64,000 nt of DNA from contig NZ_JABLSI010000001.1 of NCBI RefSeq assembly GCF_019303475.1, positions 5,610-69,609 on the forward strand, given 5' to 3'. Numbering within the stretch: the first letter of the stretch is position 1; each line of letters starts with the position of its first letter. Below are positions 38,104 to 46,273 of this stretch, one piece after another. This DNA is from Streptomyces sp. JJ38. Its GTDB lineage: Bacteria > Actinomycetota > Actinomycetes > Streptomycetales > Streptomycetaceae. The notes beneath the pieces were generated by a model. The model worked only from the letters and a program-made list of their open reading frames with translations, made no database searches and had not been told where the DNA came from. Position numbers and translations under genes: made by a program.

Positions 38104-40221
38104 GTGAGTGCGGTACGGGGCCTCAGAAAGCTCAGCCGGGCCGCGATGAGCGGTTCGGCCCCGCGAGGCCGCCTGCCGGACGCGCTGGAGCACGTCGCCC
38201 AGGCGCACCGCGCCCACCACCCCGGGGCCGAGCTGGACACGCTGCGCCGCGCGTATCTGCTGGCGGAGTCGTCGCACCGGGGCCAGATGCGCAAGAGCGG
38301 CGAGCCGTACATCACCCACCCGCTCGCCGTGACGCTCATCCTCGCCCAGCTCGGCGCCGGGACGACGACGCTGACGGCTTCGCTCCTGCACGACACCGTC
38401 GAGGACACCGAGGTCACGCTCGACCAGGTGCGTGCCGAGTTCGGCGCCGAGGTGGCCTACCTCGTGGACGGCGTCACCAAGCTGGAGAAGGTCGACTACG
38501 GCGCCGCGGCCGAGCCGGAGACGTTCCGGAAGATGCTCGTGGCCACCGGCGACGACGTGCGGGTCATGGCCGTCAAGCTCGCCGACCGGCTGCACAACAT
38601 GCGCACGCTCTCCGTCATGCGGCCGGAGAAGCAGGCACGCATCGCCAGGGTCACGCGGGACGTGTTGATCCCGCTGGCCGAGCGGCTGGGCGTGCAGGCG
38701 CTCAAGACCGAGCTGGAGGACCTCGTCTTCCAGATCCTGCACCCCGAGGAGTACGCGCGGACCCAGGAGGTCATCCGGGCGCACGCCGCGGGGCCCGATC
38801 CGCTGGCCGCCGTCGCCGAATCCGTGCGGGCCGTGCTCCGCGAGGCGCAGGTGTCGGCCGAGGTGCGGATCCGGCCACGGCACGCCCTGTCCGTCCACCG
38901 GGCCGGGAGGAAGCGCGGGCCGCTGGGCCCGTGTGACTTCGGTCGGCTGCTGATCCTCGTCGCGGACGAGGCCGACTGCTATGCCGTCCTCGGTGAGCTG
39001 CACACCTGCTTCACCCCGGTGATCTCGGAGTTCAAGGACTTCATCGCGGTACCCAAGTTCAACCTCTACCAGTCCCTGCACACGGCGTTCGCGAACGCGG
39101 AGGGGCGGGTCGCCGAGGTTCTCATCCGCACCCACCGGATGCACCGCGTCGCCGAGGCCGGCGTCATCGCGCTCGGTGACCCGCACCCGCGGTCGGTGTC
39201 CCCCGGGCCGGAGGACGGCACGCAGCCGGCCGGCGCGGCGGCCCCGGCCCCGGGCGACGGTGAGCGGGCGGACCCGACGCGCCCGGGCTGGCTCTCGCGG
39301 CTGCTGGAGTGGCAGAGCAACGCGCCGGATCCCGACACCTTCTGGGCCCACCTGCGCCAGGACCTCGCCCAGGACCGCGAGATCACCGTGTTCTGCAGTG
39401 GGGGAACGTTGCACCTCCCCGCGGGGGCCACCTGTCTCGACGCCGCGTACGCGCGCCACGGCGAGTGCGCCCACCACTGCGTGGGAGCCCGGGTGGACGG
39501 ACGGCTCACCACACTCGGCACCGTGCTGCGCGACGGCGACGCCCTCCAGCTCCTGCTGGCCCCGGGGGGAACCTCCGGCCCCTCCTCCGACTGGCTCGAC
39601 CACGTCAGAACGCCCGCCGCGCGGATCGCCGTCCGCCGCTGGCTCGACGCCCAGCCGGTGCCGTCGTCCGTCCCGGCGGAGTCCTCCTCCACCGGGACGG
39701 ACGACGGCGCGGACGACGGCGGGGTGGCTCCCGGCGCGGCCGTACGCCCGGCCCCGGCATCCGGCGGGGAGCGCGCGGCCGTTGCCGTGGACCTGCCCGA
39801 CCGGCCGGTGCGGCTGGCCCGCTGCTGTACCCCGGTCCCGCCGGACCGCGTCACCGGCTTCACCGTCCGCGGCGGCGCCGTGACGGTCCACCGCGACACC
39901 TGCTCGGCGGTGGGGCGCATGACGGCCGCCGGCCGCGACCCCGTGGACGTCCGGTGGCGGAGCGGCAGCGGGGGCTACCGGGTCACGCTGCAGGCGGAGG
40001 CCTTCGGACGGCCCCGGCTGCTGGCCGACCTCACGGAGGCCATCGCCGTGCAGGGCGCCGCCGTCGTCTCCGCCAGCGTCGATCCGCCCAGGGAGCAGCG
40101 GGTGCGGCACCGGTACACCCTCCGGCTCGCGGACGCGAGCACGCTGCCCGCCCTCATGCGGGCGATGAGGGGGGTGCCCGGGGTGTACGACGTCGCCCGG
40201 GCCACGCGCCCGATGCTGTGA
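38104..40221 (+). CDS. rshA: RelA/SpoT homologue (RshA-like) with degenerate synthetase domain
   Basis: A 705-residue RSH protein. The HD hydrolase domain is well kept (SSHRGQMRKSGEPYITHP; LLHDTVEDTEVTLD with His96-Asp97; VMAVKLADRLHNMRTL). The synthetase domain is recognisable (ISEFKDFIAVPKFNLYQSLHTAF, VLIRTHRMHRVAEAGV) but its front half is rewritten: the usual substrate-binding stretch is PRHALSVHRAGRKRGPLGPCDFG, and the AHWxYK block after the IRT motif is missing. TGS and ACT domains follow. In S. coelicolor the gene here is rshA. It is likely mainly a (p)ppGpp hydrolase or regulator. GTG 38104 is chosen with AGGGGG 5 bases upstream. Confidence 0.85.
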   Translation: MSAVRGLRKLSRAAMSGSAPRGRLPDALEHVAQAHRAHHPGAELDTLRRAYLLAESSHRGQMRKSGEPYITHPLAVTLILAQLGAGTTTLTASLLHDTVEDTEVTLDQVRAEFGAEVAYLVDGVTKLEKVDYGAAAEPETFRKMLVATGDDVRVMAVKLADRLHNMRTLSVMRPEKQARIARVTRDVLIPLAERLGVQALKTELEDLVFQILHPEEYARTQEVIRAHAAGPDPLAAVAESVRAVLREAQVSAEVRIRPRHALSVHRAGRKRGPLGPCDFGRLLILVADEADCYAVLGELHTCFTPVISEFKDFIAVPKFNLYQSLHTAFANAEGRVAEVLIRTHRMHRVAEAGVIALGDPHPRSVSPGPEDGTQPAGAAAPAPGDGERADPTRPGWLSRLLEWQSNAPDPDTFWAHLRQDLAQDREITVFCSGGTLHLPAGATCLDAAYARHGECAHHCVGARVDGRLTTLGTVLRDGDALQLLLAPGGTSGPSSDWLDHVRTPAARIAVRRWLDAQPVPSSVPAESSSTGTDDGADDGGVAPGAAVRPAPASGGERAAVAVDLPDRPVRLARCCTPVPPDRVTGFTVRGGAVTVHRDTCSAVGRMTAAGRDPVDVRWRSGSGGYRVTLQAEAFGRPRLLADLTEAIAVQGAAVVSASVDPPREQRVRHRYTLRLADASTLPALMRAMRGVPGVYDVARATRPML

Positions 40222-40334
40222 ACGGCGGCGGGCGCAAGCGGTCAGGTCCGTCCGTCCCGGTATGACCATCCCATCGGGTGGGTCGTCGATGCGCCCTCAC
40301 GGACGCCACCCGTCCCGCTGGTACCTGGTGGACC

Positions 40335-41798
40335 ATGACCACCGCCCGCGCCCGTTCCGCGTCCCGCCCCGCCCTGGCCGCCGCCAGCGCCGCCGTCTCC
40401 CTCGCCCTCCTCGCCGCCGCTCCGGCCCCCGAACCGCTCGGCGTCGGCGACCGGCTGTTCCCCACCCTCGGCAACCCCGGCTACGACGTCCTCCGCTACG
40501 ACATCACCCTGCGCTACACGGGGGACAACACCCTGCCCCTGGAGGCCCGGACGCGCCTCGCCGCACGCGTCACCGGCGAGCCGCTCGAGCGGCTGAATCT
40601 CGACTTCGCCAACGGCACCGTCCGCGAGGCCCGCATCGACGGCGCCGAGGTTCCCTGGCAGGCGGCCGGTGAGGACATCGTCCTCACCCCCGAGCGTCCC
40701 CTGCCCGCGGGGAAGGTCGTCGACATCGACATCCGCCACACCAGTCCCACGCGCGGCCCCAAGCCCAGCGGCTGGATCAGGACCGAGCGCAACGGCCTGG
40801 TCATGGCCAACCAGGCGGACGCGGCGCACCGCGTCTTCCCGTCCAACGACCACCCCTCGGACAAGGCCGAGTTCACCTTCCGCGTCACCACCCCCGCCGA
40901 GTTCACCGCCGTCGCCAGCGGCCGCCGCACCGAGCGGCGGGCGGACGAGGCCACCGTCACCCGCACCTTCCGCACCGCCCGGCCCATGGCCACGGAGCTC
41001 GCCCAGGTCGCGATCGGGCGCTCCCTCGTCCTGCGGCGCGAAGGGCCGGACGGGCTGCCCCTGCGCGACGTGATCCCCGCCGGACACCGCGCGGAGCTCG
41101 AACCCTGGCTGCGCAAGACCTCCGGCCATCTGCGCTGGATGCGCGAGCGCGTCGGCGACTACCCCTTCGCGAACTACGGGCTCCTCGTCGCCGAGGCCGA
41201 TCTCGGCTTCGCGCTGGAGACGCAGACGCTGTCGCTGTTCTCCGTGGACTTCTTCACCGATCCCCGCCGACCCGACTGGTACCGCGAGGCCGTCATGATC
41301 CACGAACTGGCCCACCACTGGTTCGGGAACAGCGTCAGCCCGCGCCGGTGGAGTGATCTGTGGCTCAACGAGGGCCACGCGACCTGGTACGAGTGGCTGT
41401 ACGCGGCCGAGCACGGCGGCCCCTCTCTGGAGGCGCTGGCCGAGCGGGCGTACCAGGCCTCCGACGTCTGGCGTGGGGACTACGGTCCGCCCGCCCGGAT
41501 CGACGTACCGGAGGACGACGACAAGCTCGGCATCTTCCGTCCCGTCGTCTACGAGGGCGCGGCCGTGGCGCTGTACGCGCTGCGGCAGGAGATCGGGGCG
41601 GAGAAGTTCGGCGAACTCCAGCGTGCCTGGGTGAACCGCCACGCCCACAAGGTCGCCTCCACCGAGGACTTCATCCGGCTCGCGAGCGAGGTTGCGGGCG
41701 AGGACCTGAGCGCGTTTCTGCGGGACTGGCTGTACGGGGAGCGGACCCCGGCCATGCCCGGGCACCCTCACTGGCGCACCAAGCCGCGTCAGAGCTGA
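40335..41798 (+). CDS. M1-family metallopeptidase, exported
   Basis: A 487-residue zinc aminopeptidase-like protein. The zinc site HELAH (His323, Glu324, His327) is followed 18 residues on by NEGHATW with the third ligand Glu346. The exopeptidase GAMEN motif appears as GFALET, so aminopeptidase specificity may be altered. The N-terminus is an Ala-rich signal-like stretch (about 8-30, ending near APAPEPLG), suggesting export. Length and domain order (N-terminal beta saddle, catalytic domain) fit short M1 proteins. It lies alone between rshA and hflX. Confidence 0.87.
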   Translation: MTTARARSASRPALAAASAAVSLALLAAAPAPEPLGVGDRLFPTLGNPGYDVLRYDITLRYTGDNTLPLEARTRLAARVTGEPLERLNLDFANGTVREARIDGAEVPWQAAGEDIVLTPERPLPAGKVVDIDIRHTSPTRGPKPSGWIRTERNGLVMANQADAAHRVFPSNDHPSDKAEFTFRVTTPAEFTAVASGRRTERRADEATVTRTFRTARPMATELAQVAIGRSLVLRREGPDGLPLRDVIPAGHRAELEPWLRKTSGHLRWMRERVGDYPFANYGLLVAEADLGFALETQTLSLFSVDFFTDPRRPDWYREAVMIHELAHHWFGNSVSPRRWSDLWLNEGHATWYEWLYAAEHGGPSLEALAERAYQASDVWRGDYGPPARIDVPEDDDKLGIFRPVVYEGAAVALYALRQEIGAEKFGELQRAWVNRHAHKVASTEDFIRLASEVAGEDLSAFLRDWLYGERTPAMPGHPHWRTKPRQS

Positions 41799-41976
41799 GG
41801 TGGAGGCCCGGCCCCTGGAGGCCCGAGGGCGGGATATGCGCGTGACGCCGGGGGCCGGGCGTGTCACCATCGTCACCGAGCCCCCGGCCAGGCGCCGGGA
41901 GCCGGACCGCGGGGAATGAACGCCACCCGTTGCGCGTTGTGCCTGGCGAGTCCGTTCCATCGACGTGAGGACACCC

Positions 41977-43470
41977 TTGACCTTCTCTTCTTCTCTTCCG
42001 CACCTCGGCCAGCGCAACGACTCGAACACGCGCCGTGCTGACGCCCTGATGGAGGAGGACGTCGCATGGAGCCACGAGATCGACGAGGAGCGTGACGGGC
42101 ACCAGCTCGACCGCTCCGAGCGCGCGGCCCTGCGCCGCGTGGCCGGCCTGTCGACCGAGCTCCAGGACGTCACGGAGGTCGAGTACCGGCAGCTCCGCCT
42201 GGAGCGGGTCGTACTCGTCGGCGTCTGGACCTCCGGCACCGCCCAGGACGCGGAGAACTCCCTCGCGGAGCTGGCCGCGCTCGCCGAGACGGCCGGTGCC
42301 CAGGTGCTCGACGGCGTCATCCAGCGCCGCGACAAGCCGGACCCGGCCACCTACATCGGCTCCGGCAAGGCCGAGGAGCTGCGCGACATCGTGCTGGAGT
42401 CGGGTGCCGACACCGTCGTGTGCGACGGTGAGCTCAGCCCCGGCCAGCTCATCCACCTGGAGGACGTCGTCAAGGTCAAGGTGGTCGACCGCACCGCCCT
42501 GATCCTCGACATCTTCGCCCAGCACGCCAAGTCCCGCGAGGGCAAGGCGCAGGTCTCGCTCGCGCAGATGCAGTACATGCTGCCGCGGCTGCGCGGCTGG
42601 GGTCAGTCGCTGTCCCGGCAGATGGGTGGTGGCGGCTCCGGCTCGTCCGGCGGCGGCATGGCCACCCGTGGTCCGGGTGAGACGAAGATCGAGACGGACC
42701 GCCGCCGCATCCGCGAGAAGATGGCCAAGCTGCGCCGCGAGATCGCCGAGATGAAGACCGGCCGCGACGTCAAGCGCCAGGAGCGCCGTCGCAACCAGGT
42801 GCCCTCGGTGGCGATCGCCGGGTACACCAACGCGGGCAAGTCCTCCCTGCTCAACCGCCTCACCGGGGCGGGCGTGCTGGTGGAGAACGCCCTGTTCGCG
42901 ACCCTGGACCCGACGGTCCGGCGGGCGGAGACGCCCAGCGGCCGGCAGTACACCCTGTCGGACACCGTCGGCTTCGTCCGGCATCTTCCGCACCACCTGG
43001 TCGAGGCCTTCCGGTCCACGATGGAGGAGGTCGGCGACTCCGACCTGATCCTCCACGTGGTCGACGGCGCGCATCCCGTCCCCGAGGAGCAGCTGGCGGC
43101 GGTACGCGAGGTCTTCCGCGACGTCGGGGCCGTGGACGTCCCGGAGATCGTGGTGATCAACAAGGCGGACGTGGCCGACCCGCTCGTCGTCCAGCGGCTC
43201 CTGCGCGCCGAGCAGCACGCCATCGTCGTCTCCGCGCACTCCGGTGAGGGCGTGGCCGAGCTGCTCGAGCTGATCGACGCGGAGCTGCCTCGCCCGTCGG
43301 TCGAGCTGGAGGCCCTGGTGCCCTACACCGAGGGCGCGCTCGTCTCCCGGATCCACACCGAGGGCGAGCTGCTGTCGGAGGAGCACACGGAGTCCGGCAC
43401 GCTGATCAAGGCCCGCGTCCACGAGGAGCTGGCCGCCGCTCTGCGCCCCTTCGTGCCCACCAGCCGCTGA
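41977..43470 (+). CDS. hflX: Ribosome-splitting GTPase HflX
   Basis: A 497-residue translational GTPase-like protein: N-terminal domain with PDPATYIGSGKAEELRDIV, then the Gly-rich linker RQMGGGGSGSSGGGMATRGPGETKIETDRR. The G domain has G1 GYTNAGKSS, G2-G3 ATLDPTVRRAE and SDTVGFVRHLP, and G4 NKAD. HflX rescues stalled or heat-damaged ribosomes. The TTG at 41977 with GAGGA upstream is preferred, but GTG 41965 is in frame, so the start is uncertain. It is the last gene of the conserved block and ends at a strong terminator. Confidence 0.93.
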   Translation: MTFSSSLPHLGQRNDSNTRRADALMEEDVAWSHEIDEERDGHQLDRSERAALRRVAGLSTELQDVTEVEYRQLRLERVVLVGVWTSGTAQDAENSLAELAALAETAGAQVLDGVIQRRDKPDPATYIGSGKAEELRDIVLESGADTVVCDGELSPGQLIHLEDVVKVKVVDRTALILDIFAQHAKSREGKAQVSLAQMQYMLPRLRGWGQSLSRQMGGGGSGSSGGGMATRGPGETKIETDRRRIREKMAKLRREIAEMKTGRDVKRQERRRNQVPSVAIAGYTNAGKSSLLNRLTGAGVLVENALFATLDPTVRRAETPSGRQYTLSDTVGFVRHLPHHLVEAFRSTMEEVGDSDLILHVVDGAHPVPEEQLAAVREVFRDVGAVDVPEIVVINKADVADPLVVQRLLRAEQHAIVVSAHSGEGVAELLELIDAELPRPSVELEALVPYTEGALVSRIHTEGELLSEEHTESGTLIKARVHEELAAALRPFVPTSR

Positions 43471-43482
43471 CCCACACCACCC

Positions 43483-43515
43483 TGCGCCCGCCGCGGAGCC
43501 CCCGCGGCGGGCGCA
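43483..43515 (+). terminator. Strong hairpin terminator after hflX
   Basis: Perfect 14-bp arms TGCGCCCGCCGCGG / CCGCGGCGGGCGCA with a 5-base loop, starting 13 bases after the stop. The rest of the gap to 43671 holds no recognisable gene. Confidence 0.8.
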
Positions 43516-43671
43516 GCGCGCCGGGGCCTGGTGGTCAGCCGCTGTCGCCGGTCAGCCCGACCGGCCCCGGGAAACATCGGTACAGCGGCTGCCGGAGGTC
43601 AGGCTGGACCGCTGTCTGCCATCGGTGAACACCAGCCCCGAGCGGGCGCAACGGTCATACCGTTCAGTCGC

Positions 43672-44397
43672 ATGACGACGGTCACAACCCGTACGGTCGA
43701 ATACCCGGCCGACAACCTGACGATGATCGGATACCTGGCGCTCCCGGCCGGCGCTGGGCGTCGGCCCGCAGTCCTGATCGGACCCGAGGGGATGGGGCTC
43801 AGCGATGTCGAGCGCCGCCGGGCCGAGGCTCTGGCCGAGCTGGGCTACGTGGCGCTGGCCTTCGACCTCCACGGCGGACGCTATCTGGAGGACCCGGAGG
43901 AGATGTTGGCCCGCTGCATGCCGCTGCTCGCCGACCCTGACCGGATGCGAGGAATCGGTCACGCAGCGCTCGACGTGTTGCGTGCCGAACCACGGGCCGA
44001 CCTCGACCGGACCGCCGCCCTCGGCTACGGCACCGGAGGTGCGGTCGCACTCGAGCTCGGCCGCGATGGCGTCGACCTGCGTGCGATCGCGACGGTCAAC
44101 GCACTGACCACAGGCCGGCCGGGCGAGGCGGCACGCATCCGCTGTCCGGTATGGGCCGGGGTCGGGTCGGAGGACCCGATCATGCCGCCCGCGCAACGGA
44201 ACGCGTTCACCGAGGAGATGCGGGCCGCGGGCATCGACTGGCGCCTCGTCGTCTACGGAGGAGCCCTTCACGCCTTCCACCACCCACCGGTCGACCACGC
44301 CGTGCCTCCCGGCGTCGGCTACCACCCACGGCACGCACAGCGAGCCTGGCGTGACATCGTCGACCTGCTCGCCGAGTGCCTGCCGGTCACCAACTGA
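43672..44397 (+). CDS. Dienelactone hydrolase-family protein lacking the usual nucleophile
   Basis: A 241-residue alpha/beta-hydrolase: RTVEYPADNLTMIGYLALPAG, PAVLIGPEGMGLSDVERRRAEALAELGYVALAFDLHG, VWAGVGSEDPIMPP, and a C-terminal GGALHAFHHP with the catalytic-type His. The nucleophile elbow, normally GxCxGG or GxSxG, reads GYGTGGAVAL, so Cys/Ser is Gly. Activity is therefore unlikely unless Thr or another residue substitutes. A pseudoenzyme or a shifted active site is possible. It is the first gene after the conserved block. Confidence 0.75.
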   Translation: MTTVTTRTVEYPADNLTMIGYLALPAGAGRRPAVLIGPEGMGLSDVERRRAEALAELGYVALAFDLHGGRYLEDPEEMLARCMPLLADPDRMRGIGHAALDVLRAEPRADLDRTAALGYGTGGAVALELGRDGVDLRAIATVNALTTGRPGEAARIRCPVWAGVGSEDPIMPPAQRNAFTEEMRAAGIDWRLVVYGGALHAFHHPPVDHAVPPGVGYHPRHAQRAWRDIVDLLAECLPVTN

Positions 44398-44416
44398 CCC
44401 GACCGGCCCCTGACCC

Positions 44417-44524
44417 TCACTCCTGCCCGTCGGCCTCCTCCAGCTCGGGCGCGTCCGGGCCGGGTCGGCGGCCTCGGTCCGGCGGGTGATCCGAGCCCGG
44501 CGTCAGCACGTGATGTACCCGCAT
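44417..44524 (-). CDS. Possible 35-residue protein with strong RBS
   Basis: ATG at 44524 is preceded on the minus strand by GGGAGG at 5 bases, one of the best ribosome-binding sites in the window. The protein (MRVHHVLTPGSDHPPDRGRR, then an acidic tail ELEEADGQE) vaguely recalls small Streptomyces DUF6191 proteins, which have a hydrophobic-x-PG-x-x-H start. The rest of the 356-base gap before the LacI gene shows nothing else. It could equally be chance. Confidence 0.35.
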   Translation of the reverse strand: MRVHHVLTPGSDHPPDRGRRPGPDAPELEEADGQE

Positions 44525-44753
44525 GGAACCTCCCGTTCATCCGTGGTGGATGACGGAGACTCATCCCGCCCAGGACGGGGCAGAGGGGGCCTTGCTGACG
44601 TGATGGACAGAAGCCTCGGGGCTCCGGACAACGAACCCGAGCCGGTGATGCTCCGTCAGCCGAGCTGGTCCCGGTGCGGGCCTGGGGCTGAGCTGTCCGG
44701 GCCGGCGGGTGGGAGCGGGGGGCGCGCGGCCGTGAGGGGGGCCGCGTGAGCCG

Positions 44754-45866
44754 TCAGCCTGGTGGGGCGGTGCTCTCCCTGAGTTCCAGGCGTGGCAGTT
44801 CCGCCTGCACGCTGCGGACGGGGCCGCCGTCCAGCAGCGCGAGCAGCTCCTCGGCGGCCAGCCTGCCGAAGCCGCCGGTGTCCCGGACGAGGGCGGTCAG
44901 CGCGGGGTGGGTGACGCGGCACAGAGCCGAGTCGTCCCAGGCGACGATGGAGAGCTGGCCGGGGACCGGAAGGCCGCGGGAGGCGGCGACGGAGGCTCCG
45001 GCGACGGCCATGACGTCGTTGTCGTAGACGATCGCGGTGGGCGGCTGCGGCCGGTCCAGCAGTTCGCGGGTGGCCTCGGCGCCCTCGGCGTCCGAGTAGT
45101 CGGCGCTGACCGTGCACACGTCGCCGGGGGACAGCCCCAGCCGTACGGACTCCTCACGCAGAGCGTGCAGGCGCCGCTCGGTGTGGGCGAGTTCTGGCAG
45201 CCCGGCCACGTGGGCGATCCGGCGGTGCCCGAGCCGGTGGAGATGCCCGAGGATCGAGCGCATGGCCGCCGCGTCGTCGGCCCACACGGTGGAGATCGGC
45301 GCGGCCTCTCCGGAGGCCGTGCCCTGACCGGACAGACCGCCCACCGCGACCGCCGGGAACCCCAGCGACTCCAGCAGCGCGGGGCGGGGGTCGTCGGTGC
45401 GCGGGTCGACCATGAGGACGCCGTCGACCCGGCGCTCGCCCCACCAGCGGCGGTAGAGGACACACTCGGCGTCCAGGTCCGGGACGACCTGGAACATCAG
45501 CGCCGTGCCGCGCACGGAGAGGGCCTCCTGTACTCCCGAGACCAGCTGCAGGAAGAAGGACTCGACGCCGAGGGTGCGGGCGGGCCGGTTCAGCACGAGC
45601 CCGACGCAGCCCAGCCGTTCACCGCTGAGCGCGCGGGCCGCGCTGTCGGGTACCCAGCCGAGTTGTTCGGCGGCGCGCAGCACCCGGGCGCGGGTGGCCG
45701 GTGAGACACCGGCACGGCCGTTGAGGGCGAAGGAGACGGCGGAGGCCGAGACGCCGACCCGGTCGGCGATGTCCCTCATGGTCGGCCGCCGCGGGGGCGC
45801 CGCACGCCGCGGCCGTCCGGCCTCCCCGTCCCACCGGTCCCCGGCCGGGCGGGCGGTGTCCGTCAT
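44754..45866 (-). CDS. LacI-family repressor of the glycan locus
   Basis: A 370-residue regulator. After a 28-residue basic extension, the HTH and hinge helix are TMRDIADRVGVSASAVSFALNGRAGVSPATRARVLRAAEQLGW (about 29-71). A periplasmic-binding-protein-like effector domain follows (VDGVLMVDPRTDD, ISTVWADDAAAMRSILGHL, PTAIVYDNDVMA, LSIVAWDDSALCRVTHPALTAL). It diverges from the sugar transporter operon, with two clear operator-like palindromes in between. It should repress the operon until the imported sugar binds. Confidence 0.9.
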   Translation of the reverse strand: MTDTARPAGDRWDGEAGRPRRAAPPRRPTMRDIADRVGVSASAVSFALNGRAGVSPATRARVLRAAEQLGWVPDSAARALSGERLGCVGLVLNRPARTLGVESFFLQLVSGVQEALSVRGTALMFQVVPDLDAECVLYRRWWGERRVDGVLMVDPRTDDPRPALLESLGFPAVAVGGLSGQGTASGEAAPISTVWADDAAAMRSILGHLHRLGHRRIAHVAGLPELAHTERRLHALREESVRLGLSPGDVCTVSADYSDAEGAEATRELLDRPQPPTAIVYDNDVMAVAGASVAASRGLPVPGQLSIVAWDDSALCRVTHPALTALVRDTGGFGRLAAEELLALLDGGPVRSVQAELPRLELRESTAPPG

Positions 45867-46273
45867 GCCTCACGCTCCTCGTGTGCGCGCGGTGGACCGG
45901 AGGTGGGCCACCCCGCGGCCGGTTCCGGTCACGGACCCGAGCCTGTTGCTAAACCGTATTAGTCCCTCATGCTAAACCGGTTAAGTGGATCTGCGACAGC
46001 CTGGAAGGCAAGCGGAGATCGAGCCGAGATGGGTGGCGTGAATGGCTGGGTGTTATCTCATTGTTACCTAAGGGGTCGTGAGGAAAGGTTAAGCGCATTA
46101 GTGCAGCTCAGAGTCGCTGCCAATTCGCCTTCTGGGCCGCTTGGGTGTCTCTCGGGGGGAGTCCCCGCGGTGCACGGCCACGGCAGGAGTTATTGACGGC
46201 GACTCCGCACGGGGGCAACGTGAGCGCCCGTCCGGCAGCGCCGCCGGTCCGCCGCCCTCCCAAGGAGTTGCGA
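45867..46273. promoter_or_regulatory. Divergent control region of the glycan locus
   Basis: A 407-base non-coding region between the LacI gene and the binding-protein gene. It is AT-richer from about 45940 to 46110 and contains the tandem operators described separately, a third weaker site (TTAAGCGCATTA, 46089-46100) and several TTxxxx/TAxxxT hexamers (for example TTACCT near 46064) that could form the promoter. AAGGAG before 46274 is the RBS. Confidence 0.6.
45949..45985. promoter_or_regulatory. Tandem LacI-type operators
   Basis: CTAAACCGTATTAG (45949-45962) and CTAAACCGGTTAAG (45972-45985) share CTAAACCG and are near-palindromes centred on C/G; the second has a single mismatch between arms. 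Centres are 23 bases apart, about two helical turns. This is the expected kind of target for the adjacent LacI regulator. Confidence 0.7.

Noticed and set aside
36316..40269. A 1317-codon minus-strand frame over dapF and rshA
   Set aside because: Spans several real genes and their intergenic regions with no domain signature.
46141..46273. Upstream extension of the sugar-binding lipoprotein to base 46145
   Set aside because: It would place a long polar stretch before the signal peptide; AAGGAG and MMRRRLPRR at 46274 give a proper lipoprotein start.
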